From a virus, in the IMG/VR virus record IMGVR_UViG_3300021057_000274, positions 62,001 to 126,000 of that record: a stretch of 64,000 bases of DNA; one strand, written 5' to 3'. Numbering within the stretch: the stretch's first letter is position 1; every line of letters starts with the position of its first letter. Below are positions 34,685 through 42,276 of this stretch, piece after piece. Position numbers and translations under genes: made by a program. A model generated the notes under the pieces. The model was not told the origin of the DNA. It saw only the letters and a list, made by a program, of their open reading frames with translations, and did no database searches.

Positions 34685-35773
34685 ATGACCGAAGAAAAAG
34701 TTAGCATCAAGATCTTAGGGGCTGGACGAGTTGGAATCGCAGTCTCGCTGATGCTCGAGGAGCTTAACGCGCGGCGAGATCTAGGATGGCGGATCTCACT
34801 CGTTGACAACAACCCCGACTTAGGTCTCGTGCGTGATCTAAGAGACGTCAAAGTCATCACTGACGAGATCAAGAGCGCAACAACCGTCATCTGTTGTCTC
34901 CCGGTGTCAGTGATGAGGGCGGTGAAGCCTGGCATGATCTGTGCGAACCACGGAGTCAATTACATCGACATCACCGAGGATGTCGATCTGAGCTTGATGC
35001 ATCGGACGTACGGCGCGGTCGCCGAGAGCAACGGCTCCGTTCTCATGCCCCAGTGCGGATTAGCGCCAGGGATCATCAACATCGCGGCTGGCTCGATCTA
35101 TCGTCGCTTCGCCGACGGTGAGGAAAACGGGTGTCTTGACCTCTTTCTCAGGGTAGGTGCCCTGCCTCTCTTTCCGACCAATTCGCTCAAGTACGGGCTC
35201 ACTTGGAGCTTGGAGGGACTGATCAACGAGTACATCAATCCCTGTGACGCGATCGAGGGGTGGAAGCGAGTACGCGTTCCAGCGCTCGAGGATCTAGAAG
35301 AGCTGATGATCGCTGGAGTTCACCTCGAGGCGTTCTCAACCTCAGGTGGACTGGGATCACTCGCCCAATCTCTGAAGGGTAAGGTTCGCAACCTCAATTA
35401 CAAGTCGGTCAGGTATCCCGGTCATCACCACTTGATCAAGTTCATGCTCCAAGAGCTCGCTCTATCTAGAAAGAAGATCGAGGGCCTGCTGAGGAACACC
35501 CTCCCTCAGGTGAGCGATGACGTCGTTTACATCTCCGTCATCGGGAAGGGCGTCGTCAACGGCCAAGCTAAGCACGAGGTGTGGAGCACCGCCGTGACTG
35601 GAAAGCGGGGGTTGACGGCTCTCCAGTTGACCACGGCGCTCGGCGCCTCGGCGATGGTCGAAAACATTCACGTTAACGGCTTCTCTAGGAAGGGGTTGGT
35701 TCTCCAAGAGGACCTTGACTTGACCGCTGTCATCTTCGGATCAGACATCAACAACCAATGGAACGTCTTTTAA
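34685..35773 (+). CDS. saccharopine dehydrogenase-family oxidoreductase
   Basis: 362 aa. N-terminal Rossmann start KILGAGRVGIAVSLMLEEL, then VICCLPV, INYIDITED-like NYIDITEDV and QCGLAPGIINIAAG, the GLxPG signature of saccharopine/lysine-6-dehydrogenase and carboxynorspermidine dehydrogenase relatives. These use NAD(P) on amino-acid or polyamine imines. With the SpeD gene at 40362, a polyamine or lysine-related role is possible but not proven. ATG is 16 nt after the RNase P P1 stem, with GGGGGAACG as Shine-Dalgarno. Overlaps the HNH gene start. Confidence 0.75.
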   Translation: MTEEKVSIKILGAGRVGIAVSLMLEELNARRDLGWRISLVDNNPDLGLVRDLRDVKVITDEIKSATTVICCLPVSVMRAVKPGMICANHGVNYIDITEDVDLSLMHRTYGAVAESNGSVLMPQCGLAPGIINIAAGSIYRRFADGEENGCLDLFLRVGALPLFPTNSLKYGLTWSLEGLINEYINPCDAIEGWKRVRVPALEDLEELMIAGVHLEAFSTSGGLGSLAQSLKGKVRNLNYKSVRYPGHHHLIKFMLQELALSRKKIEGLLRNTLPQVSDDVVYISVIGKGVVNGQAKHEVWSTAVTGKRGLTALQLTTALGASAMVENIHVNGFSRKGLVLQEDLDLTAVIFGSDINNQWNVF

Positions 35774-36168
35774 CTCGTGAAGAGTTCAAGGTGCTCGTCT
35801 TCAAGCGAGACAAGCACACCTGCGTCGTGCCTAAGTGCGGGCGTCCTGCGGTTGACGCTCACCACATCCTCGACCGCAAGCTCTTTAAGGACGGCGGATA
35901 CTACCTTGCTAACGGAGCCTCGCTCTGTGGAGCGTGCCACTGGGACGCTGAGACGGGAGTGATCACTGTCGAGCAAGTTCGTGAGTACTCGAAGATCGAG
36001 ATCGTCATCCTTCCGCCCGGCTTCAATCCTAGATTCACCTACGATAAGTGGGGCAACAGCTACCACGCGGTCGACCACGGCACGAAAGCCATGAAGGGGC
36101 CGCTCTTTCATGACGCTGGAGTTCAAAAGATCTTGAAGCAAACGGGACGAATTCGGTACTTCTTTTAG
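35758..36168 (+). CDS. HNH endonuclease-like protein
   Basis: 136 aa. Pattern VFKRDKHTCVVPKCGRP (first Cys pair), VDAHHILDRKLF (HH of the HNH core), YYLANGASLCGACHWDAE (Asn, second Cys pair and His). The complete zinc-stabilised HNH motif is present. It may be a free-standing homing or DNA-processing nuclease. Overlaps the preceding gene by 16 nt. Stop TAG. Confidence 0.82.
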   Translation: MERLLTREEFKVLVFKRDKHTCVVPKCGRPAVDAHHILDRKLFKDGGYYLANGASLCGACHWDAETGVITVEQVREYSKIEIVILPPGFNPRFTYDKWGNSYHAVDHGTKAMKGPLFHDAGVQKILKQTGRIRYFF

Positions 36169-36197
36169 TGTACATCGCTAAATTTACATGATATGAT
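36169..36197 (+). promoter_or_regulatory. sigma70-like promoter
   Basis: TGTACA 36169-36174, 17 bp, TATGAT 36192-36197 with TGA extension; Shine-Dalgarno GGGAG precedes ATG at 36234. Confidence 0.62.
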
Positions 36198-36233
36198 CGG
36201 CACCGTGAGTCAACAACGTCAGAGGGAGATCTC

Positions 36234-36887
36234 ATGAGCTTCGCGACAGCTGCAAACGTTTTCGCTCAAAACCGCGTCTTACGCAACACGTTCTTTCTGC
36301 TCGCTCTCAGCTTCATCACCACGATCGCTGGGACGATCGGCGGCATCATGGCAGGGTTGCCAGCCTGGGGTAGCGAGAACCCCGTCACCTTCGCGGTGAT
36401 CAGCCTGGTCGGCGCCATCGGCTTGATCTTCCTGACCCACGCGTTTCGAGACGACGCGTTGGGAGTTCCTCTCTTCCTCGCCTTCTCTCTCTTTGAGGGT
36501 GGCGCGATCTGCGGGTTGATCAATCAGGTCTGGACCAACCCAGGCGGCCCGATGATCATCGCGAACGCGTTCGCTGGCACCGCGCTCGTCACCGTCGGCT
36601 GTTCGATCTACGCGATGGTCACCAAGCGCGACTTCAGCGTCTTCGGCGGCTTTCTCTTCGGAAGCTTGTTAGCGCTTCTCGGCCTGATGGTCCTCGCGCT
36701 AGTCTTTGGCTTCTATGGCACGTGGATCTCTTACCTCGCGATTCCGCTCTTCTCGTTCTACCTGATCTGGGACGTGCAACGAGTCGTCGACGGTGGCGAA
36801 GACAACTACATCTCAGCCGCGATCGGCATCTACCTAGACGTCCTGAACATCTTCTTGCACATGCTCAACATCGGCAAGGATGATTGA
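36234..36887 (+). CDS. Bax inhibitor-1 family membrane protein (YccA-like)
   Basis: 217 aa with seven hydrophobic segments. The C-terminal part has the family signature: FSFYLIWDVQRVVDGGED then NYISAAIGIYLDVLNIFLHM. N-terminal NVFAQNRVLRNTFFLLALSF also fits YccA. BI-1 proteins are Ca2+/H+-leak channels; E. coli YccA binds and restrains the FtsH protease. A phage copy could protect phage proteins from FtsH or alter the membrane (inference). Head of the operon with IF3; the stop overlaps the next ATG. Confidence 0.85.
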   Translation: MSFATAANVFAQNRVLRNTFFLLALSFITTIAGTIGGIMAGLPAWGSENPVTFAVISLVGAIGLIFLTHAFRDDALGVPLFLAFSLFEGGAICGLINQVWTNPGGPMIIANAFAGTALVTVGCSIYAMVTKRDFSVFGGFLFGSLLALLGLMVLALVFGFYGTWISYLAIPLFSFYLIWDVQRVVDGGEDNYISAAIGIYLDVLNIFLHMLNIGKDD

Positions 36888-37026
36888 CACCTCTCCTAAG
36901 ATCGGTGAGCTCGCCTTCGGTTGCTTTTCAATCGGAGTCGGGCTCGGCTTCGGCACGCCGTTGGGGTGGTGGCGATTCCGATCGCGATCGGGCTCTTTTT
37001 CATCCTTCCTGCGAGGTAACCAATAG
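36880..37026 (+). CDS. small protein, 48 aa, possibly frameshifted membrane peptide
   Basis: ATG at 36880 overlaps the previous stop; starts MIDTSPKIGELAFGCFSIGV. After the GGGG run at 36963-36966 this frame becomes Arg/Ser-rich. The -1 frame there gives GVVAIPIAIGLFFILPAR, a second membrane segment, ending with TAA at 37017. A one-base slip or error is likely. Its TAG overlaps the IF3 start. Confidence 0.45.
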   Translation: MIDTSPKIGELAFGCFSIGVGLGFGTPLGWWRFRSRSGSFSSFLRGNQ

Positions 37027-37526
37027 ACAAGAGACACCGCATCAATCGAGAGATCACCGCACCGCAAGTTAGAGTCGTCTCCGCCTCTGGCGACCAGATG
37101 GGCGTCATGACGGTCTTCGAAGCTCTCACTCTAGCTGAAGAGAAAAATCTTGACCTAGTCGAGTTCGCCCCCACCGCGGTGCCGCCCGTTTGCAAGATGA
37201 TCGACTACGGGAAGTTCCTTTACCAGCTCCAAAAGAGCACCCAACGTCAGAAGACGCCTGAGCTGAAGGAGATTCAGCTACGTCCGTCGGTCGACGAGGG
37301 AGATTACAAGATCAAGGTGCGAAAGATCATCGAGTTTCTCACTGACGGTCACAAGGTAAAGGTCGCTCTCAGGTTCAAGGGGCGCGAGATCACTCATCGA
37401 GAGATCGGCGACGCTTTGCTCACGCGGCTTCAAGATGACACCAAGGCCCACGGCAACGTCGAGAGCTATCCCAAGCTCGAGGGCAAGCAGATGATCATGG
37501 TCCTCTCACCCCAGAAAAAACACTGA
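37023..37526 (+). CDS. infC: translation initiation factor IF-3, AUA start codon
   Basis: 167 aa. N-terminal RINREITAPQVRVV and QMGVMTVFEAL, middle VCKMIDYGKFLYQLQK, C-terminal IQLRPSVDEGDYKIKVRKI, KVKVALRFKGREITH and QMIMVLSP match IF-3 throughout. The frame has TAA at 37017 and the first start-like codon is ATA at 37023, preceded by GAGG 6-7 nt upstream. The ATG at 37098 would delete the conserved N-terminus. Cellular infC uses AUU, AUA or AUC so that IF-3 represses its own translation; the same design is kept here. IF-3 splits 70S ribosomes and checks start codons. Confidence 0.88.
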   Translation: MDKRHRINREITAPQVRVVSASGDQMGVMTVFEALTLAEEKNLDLVEFAPTAVPPVCKMIDYGKFLYQLQKSTQRQKTPELKEIQLRPSVDEGDYKIKVRKIIEFLTDGHKVKVALRFKGREITHREIGDALLTRLQDDTKAHGNVESYPKLEGKQMIMVLSPQKKH

Positions 37527-37714
37527 TGTACTGGCTCGTCACGTACGAGCACCAGGGACAGCTCGGGGAGGAAGTGTGGAGAGGGTCTCTAGGAAAGTGG
37601 CGTCTTGATGCTCTCAGACTCGAGGAACGTGCGCAGTCAGGGCCGTACTTCCTCGTGAACGCCGTCACGATCTCCGAGGATGAGTATTACCAGCTGGAGC
37701 ACAAGATCGGATAA
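37526..37714 (+). CDS. hypothetical protein, 62 aa
   Basis: TGATG overlap with the IF-3 stop. Beta-rich start (MYWLVTYEHQGQLGEEVW), acidic end. Not recognised. Its stop lies in the late promoter at 37712. Confidence 0.58.
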   Translation: MYWLVTYEHQGQLGEEVWRGSLGKWRLDALRLEERAQSGPYFLVNAVTISEDEYYQLEHKIG

Positions 37715-37742
37715 ATAGCAGTCTACCTCTACGGAGACTGCT
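37712..37742 (+). promoter_or_regulatory. late promoter with RBS-sequestering hairpin
   Basis: TAAATA 37712-37717. AGCAGTCT (37717-37724) pairs perfectly with AGACTGCT (37735-37742) directly before the ATG; the Shine-Dalgarno GGAG spans loop and stem. Transcripts from upstream would carry the hairpin; transcripts starting near 37723 would lack its 5' arm. Confidence 0.65.
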
Positions 37743-38630
37743 ATGACCGGGCTTTCGGACTACTTCTCGTCGTTCACGATGACGCCTGACTACAAGGCGC
37801 CGTCGCTCTCGTTCTCAAAGGTCTGGGATCAGGCCGACACCTACTACTTCACGTATCCGACCGCTGGCGTTTGGGCCGCGGACGTGATCACGTTCACCGC
37901 TAAAAACCACAACCTGATTTCAACCGACTCGGTCATCGTCGAGAGCAACGTCGACGCGTGGAACATCGGTGCCGTCACCGCAACTGTCACGAACGCGAAC
38001 ACCTTCACCGTCCCCCGCGTCGGTGATCCGGTGATCGCCTTCCCAAACCGCGCGTCGGTGACTCCGAACGGGTCGGTCAGTCCAACCCCGCCGTGGACGC
38101 GACAGACTGGACCCACCGGTGGCACCGCGAACGGCACGCTGACGAAGGTAGTTGCGAATCGCGCGAGCGCGATCGCTGAAACATGGACGCTAACCTCTAC
38201 CAACGCCACTACGTTCACCGTGGTTGGCTCGCTGTCGGGCTCAAAGGCAAACGCCACCGTCGGTGTCGACTATGACAATGGGATCATCGCCTTCCTCTTG
38301 ACCGCTGGAACGACCGCGTTCCACACAGGTGGAGCTACGGTCTTCACGATCACCGTGATGGGCGGCAATCTGCTCTGGACTAGGGTGTCTTGCAAGAAGT
38401 ACTCGCGCTTGATGTTCAAGCCGACGGCCATCCAGATCGCCGCTGCTACTGGCGGCGGAACGTTGAAGGTGATGGGAAAGTTGCATCCTGACGCGGGGTG
38501 GCACGAGATCGTTGCGGCCTCTGGGGCGGCAGCGCTTCACACCTATCCGACATTTCAGTACAACCTGGTGCGACTTGAGCGAGTAGGCGGAAGCGATTCC
38601 GACATGCCGATCTGCTACACCCAGAGCTAA
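37743..38630 (+). CDS. virion structural protein, 295 aa
   Basis: Thr/Ala/Asn-rich beta-repeat character (FTAKNHNLISTDSVIVES, TWTLTSTNATTFTVVGS) typical of phage decoration or fibre proteins. The late promoter with hairpin supports late expression. No specific family recognised. Related in style to the leftward virion genes. Confidence 0.62.
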   Translation: MTGLSDYFSSFTMTPDYKAPSLSFSKVWDQADTYYFTYPTAGVWAADVITFTAKNHNLISTDSVIVESNVDAWNIGAVTATVTNANTFTVPRVGDPVIAFPNRASVTPNGSVSPTPPWTRQTGPTGGTANGTLTKVVANRASAIAETWTLTSTNATTFTVVGSLSGSKANATVGVDYDNGIIAFLLTAGTTAFHTGGATVFTITVMGGNLLWTRVSCKKYSRLMFKPTAIQIAAATGGGTLKVMGKLHPDAGWHEIVAASGAAALHTYPTFQYNLVRLERVGGSDSDMPICYTQS

Positions 38631-38631
38631 G

Positions 38632-38808
38632 ATGCGCGCGGTTGTGTTCGTAGGGCTCTGGCTGCTCGGATTCATCACCGTCGTCACGGCCATCGAACCT
38701 CCGCCGCCGCCCTTCGAAATGTGTGTCGGAAAGCACGTCTATCTCGTGAAAAACAACGAGATGACAAGATCCGCAAAGGCTTGCACCGGCAAGACGTGGT
38801 TTACTTAA
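38632..38808 (+). CDS. small secreted protein, 58 aa
   Basis: N-terminal signal-like helix (MRAVVFVGLWLLGFITVV), then EPPPPPFEMC and a second Cys near the end, so possibly one disulphide in the periplasm. Stop TAA. The -35 box of the next promoter lies inside its last codons. Not recognised. Confidence 0.55.
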   Translation: MRAVVFVGLWLLGFITVVTAIEPPPPPFEMCVGKHVYLVKNNEMTRSAKACTGKTWFT

Positions 38809-38828
38809 GAGATTGGCGGTGATACAAT
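38800..38828 (+). promoter_or_regulatory. sigma70-like promoter, leaderless GTG
   Basis: TTTACT 38800-38805, 17 bp, TGATACAAT ending 38828; GTG at 38835 is about +1. Confidence 0.75.
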
Positions 38829-38834
38829 CTCCGG

Positions 38835-39236
38835 GTGAGGCGCGATTGGGAATTCGATCCGAGTGAGCTTCCAGCTGACCTAGCTCTCCCAGAGGGGGCA
38901 TCCTGGAAGCCTGAGGTCTTCAAGCGAAAGGTCAGCCGACGCACGATCGTTCCGAAGATCTCGTGCTACGAGCTCAACGGGGTGCGTCTCAAGGATCTCC
39001 ACGCCTTCTTATCGAAGCTCATCCGTGACAACAATCCCAAGGCGGATTCTCCTCTCTTCATCGACGACGTCATCATGGGTCACGACTCCGACTATGATGA
39101 GTCTTGGCTGACGATCTGCGTCGACACCCCCGAGACCGACGAGGAGTACTTGACTCGACTCCGTCAGCATCGAAAGCGGCTGATCAGCTCGCTCAAGGGG
39201 CGTCAAGCTGCCGCGGCCAAGCGAGCTCAAAGGTGA
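38835..39236 (+). CDS. hypothetical protein, 133 aa
   Basis: GTG start about +1 (no Shine-Dalgarno). Acidic middle (DDVIMGHDSDYDESWLTICV), basic helical C-terminus. Not recognised. GTGA overlap with the next gene. Confidence 0.62.
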   Translation: MRRDWEFDPSELPADLALPEGASWKPEVFKRKVSRRTIVPKISCYELNGVRLKDLHAFLSKLIRDNNPKADSPLFIDDVIMGHDSDYDESWLTICVDTPETDEEYLTRLRQHRKRLISSLKGRQAAAAKRAQR

Positions 39237-39991
39237 GCTTCATCCCGAAGGTCCACGCCTCTCTCGCTCGCGGCGCGACACGCACGGTGCTTCGTGAGGG
39301 GCGGAGGGACATGGAGGAGCGGATCAGCAAGATCCCTGAGTGGGTGCCTGTCCGCGACGAGCGAACCGCTCGCCGAAGCTATCCGGTGCTCCGACGGTTC
39401 TTCGACAAGACAACGATCATCGGGAGGGTCGAGTACGCCAAGAAGCACTCCTCGATCAAGATCGTCTCTCTCGAGCCGCGGCGCAGAGGTGAGTTCGACG
39501 AGCTCTACGCGAGCTCGACGGTCGCAGGTAACGGGATCTTTCAAAGCAAGTGGATGAAGTTCAGAATTACTCACCACGCGATCGATCGATTTCAACAACG
39601 TCACTCCGGGGTCCTTCAAGATCTCGAGACGCTGATCGACGAGTTTGCTCCCACGGTCATCGCCGGTACTACCGTCGAGGAAGAGAAACCTCAGAACGTC
39701 TTGCTTCCAGCGGTACACGGAGCATGCATCATGAGCTTCGAGGAGGGGTCAGGCGAGCGCTACGTCTCGACCTACCTCTCAGACAATGAGCTTCGCCCCG
39801 AGCAGCTCGCGGAGCGAGAGAGACTGATGGAGAGGGTGATCAGCCTCGCGTGCGGAAGCGCGCTTCCGCTAGCTCGCCGAGGTACCTTCGCAGGACGAAA
39901 CGACACCGTCGAGTGCTACCTGCGCTCGTCGTTGCAGCCACGCGTCGCGGCGCGAGCTCTATCTCACCAGAAGGCCAAGAACAAATCTTGA
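39233..39991 (+). CDS. hypothetical protein, 252 aa
   Basis: GTG at 39233 chosen from the GTGA overlap; upstream extension would run through the previous gene. Basic N-terminal third, then FRITHHAIDRFQQRH, a His/Arg motif, and a beta-rich region. Not recognised. Confidence 0.6.
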   Translation: MSFIPKVHASLARGATRTVLREGRRDMEERISKIPEWVPVRDERTARRSYPVLRRFFDKTTIIGRVEYAKKHSSIKIVSLEPRRRGEFDELYASSTVAGNGIFQSKWMKFRITHHAIDRFQQRHSGVLQDLETLIDEFAPTVIAGTTVEEEKPQNVLLPAVHGACIMSFEEGSGERYVSTYLSDNELRPEQLAERERLMERVISLACGSALPLARRGTFAGRNDTVECYLRSSLQPRVAARALSHQKAKNKS

Positions 39992-40290
39992 AGTTGATGT
40001 GCATCGACGGAATTCCGTCGAGGGGTCTCTTCAGCGGAAGCGTATACGAGCAGCTAGCCTACCACGCGTGCTGCGGGATCAGTCCCTTTCCGCTGATCAG
40101 CGTCGATCGCTCGACGGGGCGGACCTTGCCCTGCGTTTGCAAGAGATGCCAGACTAGGGCTCCAGATGCCCCCAACGGGTGGTACAACGCGCGCCGCTTC
40201 ATTCCCTTCAATCCAGACGTAGAGAAGCTGGGCGATCTCGTCGATGAGATCATCCCGGAGCCTCTAGTCGAGGAAATTCTGAGTAAATAA
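39988..40290 (+). CDS. hypothetical protein, 100 aa
   Basis: TTG at 39988 overlaps the previous TGA. Contains YHACCGIS, PCVCKRCQ and WYNARRFIPF, so a Cys-rich metal site is likely. Not recognised. Stop codon region reads GTAAATAA, which mimics the late motif. Confidence 0.58.
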   Translation: MKLMCIDGIPSRGLFSGSVYEQLAYHACCGISPFPLISVDRSTGRTLPCVCKRCQTRAPDAPNGWYNARRFIPFNPDVEKLGDLVDEIIPEPLVEEILSK

Positions 40291-40361
40291 TCGCACCCAG
40301 CTGTGGCGTGGCCTCTCTCGGCTGCTCCGATAACTAACTTAGAAAAGAGGATCTGCTTGAG

Positions 40362-40748
40362 ATGCAAGAAATTTCTGGAGGTGTCGGGCTTCACCTGCTG
40401 TTAGACCTACACGGCGTCAAGCCTGAGCTTCTGATCGACCTCGAGTCGATCAAGAAGATCTTGGTAGAAGCTTCGAGAGCTACTGGAGCTACAGTTCTGA
40501 GCTGCGAGGGAAGATCCTTCGGCGAGGGACTGGGAGTCACGGCGATGACGATTCTCTCAGAGAGCCATTGCTCGATTCACACGTGGCCAGAGCTAGGTAA
40601 GGCTATGCTCGACATGTTCACGTGCGGAGCATGCAATCCTCGACGCAGCATTCCTGTCTTTGATCGTTACTTCAAGCCAGAGTACATGAACGTCGATCTC
40701 CTTCACCGCGGCTCAACCATAGGCCTCGTTCCAAATTATGACTTCTAA
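40362..40748 (+). CDS. speD: S-adenosylmethionine decarboxylase proenzyme
   Basis: 128 aa, the size of bacterial class 1 enzymes. Motif LSESHCSIHTWPE holds the Glu-Ser bond that self-cleaves to form the pyruvoyl group and the catalytic His. DMFTCGACNP holds the proton-donor Cys. N-terminal GVGLHLLLDLHG fits too. Makes decarboxylated AdoMet, the aminopropyl donor for spermidine. Phage polyamines can neutralise packaged DNA (inference). AGGA precedes ATG; the stop overlaps the next gene. Confidence 0.9.
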   Translation: MQEISGGVGLHLLLDLHGVKPELLIDLESIKKILVEASRATGATVLSCEGRSFGEGLGVTAMTILSESHCSIHTWPELGKAMLDMFTCGACNPRRSIPVFDRYFKPEYMNVDLLHRGSTIGLVPNYDF

Positions 40749-41106
40749 TCCTCGTCTAGCGTTCACCTCCGCCACGCTCGAGCGCATCAAACAGCTCGAA
40801 GAACGCTTGCATCAGCTTGGAGTGAGGAGCGTGAGCATGACCGTCAACTCTCTCATGGGGGCCGGCTCTTGCACCTCTGATGAGCTAGCAAACAGTTTTC
40901 TAGATCTCATCGAGGCAGGGTTAGACGGGAAGACGAAATCGATGAAGATCGAAGATACGATGAGGATCGAAGATCCACCAGAGGTCCAGCTAAATGTACC
41001 AAGGCCCATAGGTAGGTTACCATTTACCTCTCAACAGGTGTTCCAGCCTGTCATTGCACCAACGCCTACCTTAAGGGAGAACGATGAAGTTGGAAAAAGG
41101 TTTTAA
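40738..41106 (+). CDS. hypothetical protein, 122 aa
   Basis: ATG overlaps the SpeD 3' end by 11 nt. Helical first half (ERIKQLEERLHQLGVRSV), Pro-rich C-terminus. Not recognised. Confidence 0.58.
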   Translation: MTSNPRLAFTSATLERIKQLEERLHQLGVRSVSMTVNSLMGAGSCTSDELANSFLDLIEAGLDGKTKSMKIEDTMRIEDPPEVQLNVPRPIGRLPFTSQQVFQPVIAPTPTLRENDEVGKRF

Positions 41107-41317
41107 GTGCCCGGGCGCGCTGAAGACGATGATCATCACGATGAACATGAGCCCCGCGGCCAAGAAGACGATGATGCTCGCCGAGCAGACGCGCGCCAAC
41201 AAGCACCGCGAGATGCTCAAGCGCAAGTGGGTTGACGTCGTGAGCGACTCAACGACGCCGAAGCAGCGCCGCAGCACGACGAACGTCGCAAACGTCGTGA
41301 TCGGTGATCCCGAGTGA
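41084..41317 (+). CDS. hypothetical protein, 77 aa
   Basis: GGGAG before ATG. Strongly basic with a Met-rich middle (KTMIITMNMSPAAKKTMM). May bind nucleic acid. GTGA overlap with the next gene. Confidence 0.58.
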   Translation: MKLEKGFKCPGALKTMIITMNMSPAAKKTMMLAEQTRANKHREMLKRKWVDVVSDSTTPKQRRSTTNVANVVIGDPE

Positions 41318-41523
41318 AGAGGTCCCCAAAGCCTGGCGACATCCAGGTCGGTGACACCGTCAAGTGGAACTTCGGCAGAGTCGAGGTGATCGACGAGGCG
41401 ACCGACCTCGCCGCGATCGGGCCTGGGCGGTGGTTCATGATCAACGAGGACGGTGGAGTTTGGGTGAGTGAGGAAGCTGTTCTACGACGGTATGCTTCTG
41501 CTCACCGCAAGAAGAACTGGTGA
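41314..41523 (+). CDS. hypothetical protein, 69 aa
   Basis: GTG start in overlap. Small beta domain (IQVGDTVKWNFGRVEVIDEA) resembling an SH3/KOW-like fold. Not recognised. Confidence 0.58.
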   Translation: MKRSPKPGDIQVGDTVKWNFGRVEVIDEATDLAAIGPGRWFMINEDGGVWVSEEAVLRRYASAHRKKNW

Positions 41524-42014
41524 TGGGAGCTCGAACCTTTTCAACTAGCCCCAGAATTTACTCGGACATGGACGGGGTCGTCGCTGACTATGAGAGGTCG
41601 GCGGATGAGAAGGGCTTGAGCTATCGCGAGGCTCGCTTCGTGCCTGGCTTTTACCTTGAGCTTCCAGTGATGCTTGGCGCTCAAGACGCGATCACAGCTC
41701 TTGACCAGGCGGGGTTTGAGATCTTCTTTCTCACGAAGCCGCCCTCGAAGAATCCCTACGCAGCCTCGGAAAAGCTCATGTGGATGATGCGGCACTTTCC
41801 CAAGTACTACGACCGCGTCATCATCACCCCTGACAAGGGATGCGTCGGTTACTCGACCGACTTCCTGGTCGATGATCATCCAGAGTGGGCGAACGCTCAC
41901 ACGTTTCGCGGGAAGGTGATTCACTTCGGCCAGCAACCCCACGAGAACTGGGACGCGATCGTCACCTGGTTTCTCGAGATGAACTACATCGAGCAACTCG
42001 TAAAAGCGCTGTGA
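41523..42014 (+). CDS. 5'(3')-deoxyribonucleotidase-like HAD phosphatase
   Basis: 163 aa from ATG at 41523; a GTG at 41520 is also possible. Motif I IYSDMDGVVADYE (DxD nucleophile pair), motif II FFLTKPPSKNP (Thr), motif III VIITPDKG (Lys), motif IV DFLVDDHPEWA (DD). This matches the phage and mitochondrial dNT family that removes phosphate from deoxynucleoside monophosphates and so tunes dNTP pools. GTGA overlap with the next gene. Confidence 0.82.
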   Translation: MGARTFSTSPRIYSDMDGVVADYERSADEKGLSYREARFVPGFYLELPVMLGAQDAITALDQAGFEIFFLTKPPSKNPYAASEKLMWMMRHFPKYYDRVIITPDKGCVGYSTDFLVDDHPEWANAHTFRGKVIHFGQQPHENWDAIVTWFLEMNYIEQLVKAL

Positions 42015-42226
42015 AGTTCATCGTTTGGCTCTTGATCTCGTTTCCGCTAGCTAACCCTAACGCGATTGACTATGTCGGTTATGCTGATGAGACAAGTTGC
42101 AAGATCTGGGCCGCGATCACTAACATGATCAAAAATCCACGGTATTACTCGTACTGCCAGCCACTTACGGTTCACGAGACACCTATCAAGGATATCGAAG
42201 ATATCTTAAAGGATGATCTGAAGTAG
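42011..42226 (+). CDS. small secreted protein, 71 aa
   Basis: GTG start in overlap; N-terminal hydrophobic VKFIVWLLISFPLANPNA looks like a signal peptide. Two Cys in the mature part (TSCKIW, YSYCQP). Not recognised. A bidirectional terminator follows. Confidence 0.55.
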   Translation: MKFIVWLLISFPLANPNAIDYVGYADETSCKIWAAITNMIKNPRYYSYCQPLTVHETPIKDIEDILKDDLK

Positions 42227-42231
42227 GCGTG

Positions 42232-42258
42232 AAAAAGGCCGCATAATGCGGCCTTTTT
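42232..42258. terminator. bidirectional terminator
   Basis: AAAAAGGCCGCA-TAA-TGCGGCCTTTTT has an A-run and T-run on both sides; it separates the rightward operon from the leftward virion block. Confidence 0.88.
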
Positions 42259-42276
42259 CAATCTGCACCTCAACTA

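Noticed and set aside
40283-40290. TAAATA before speD as a late promoter
   Set aside because: It is the AGT AAA TAA end of the upstream gene and lies about 75 nt from the ATG; weaker than the other late sites.
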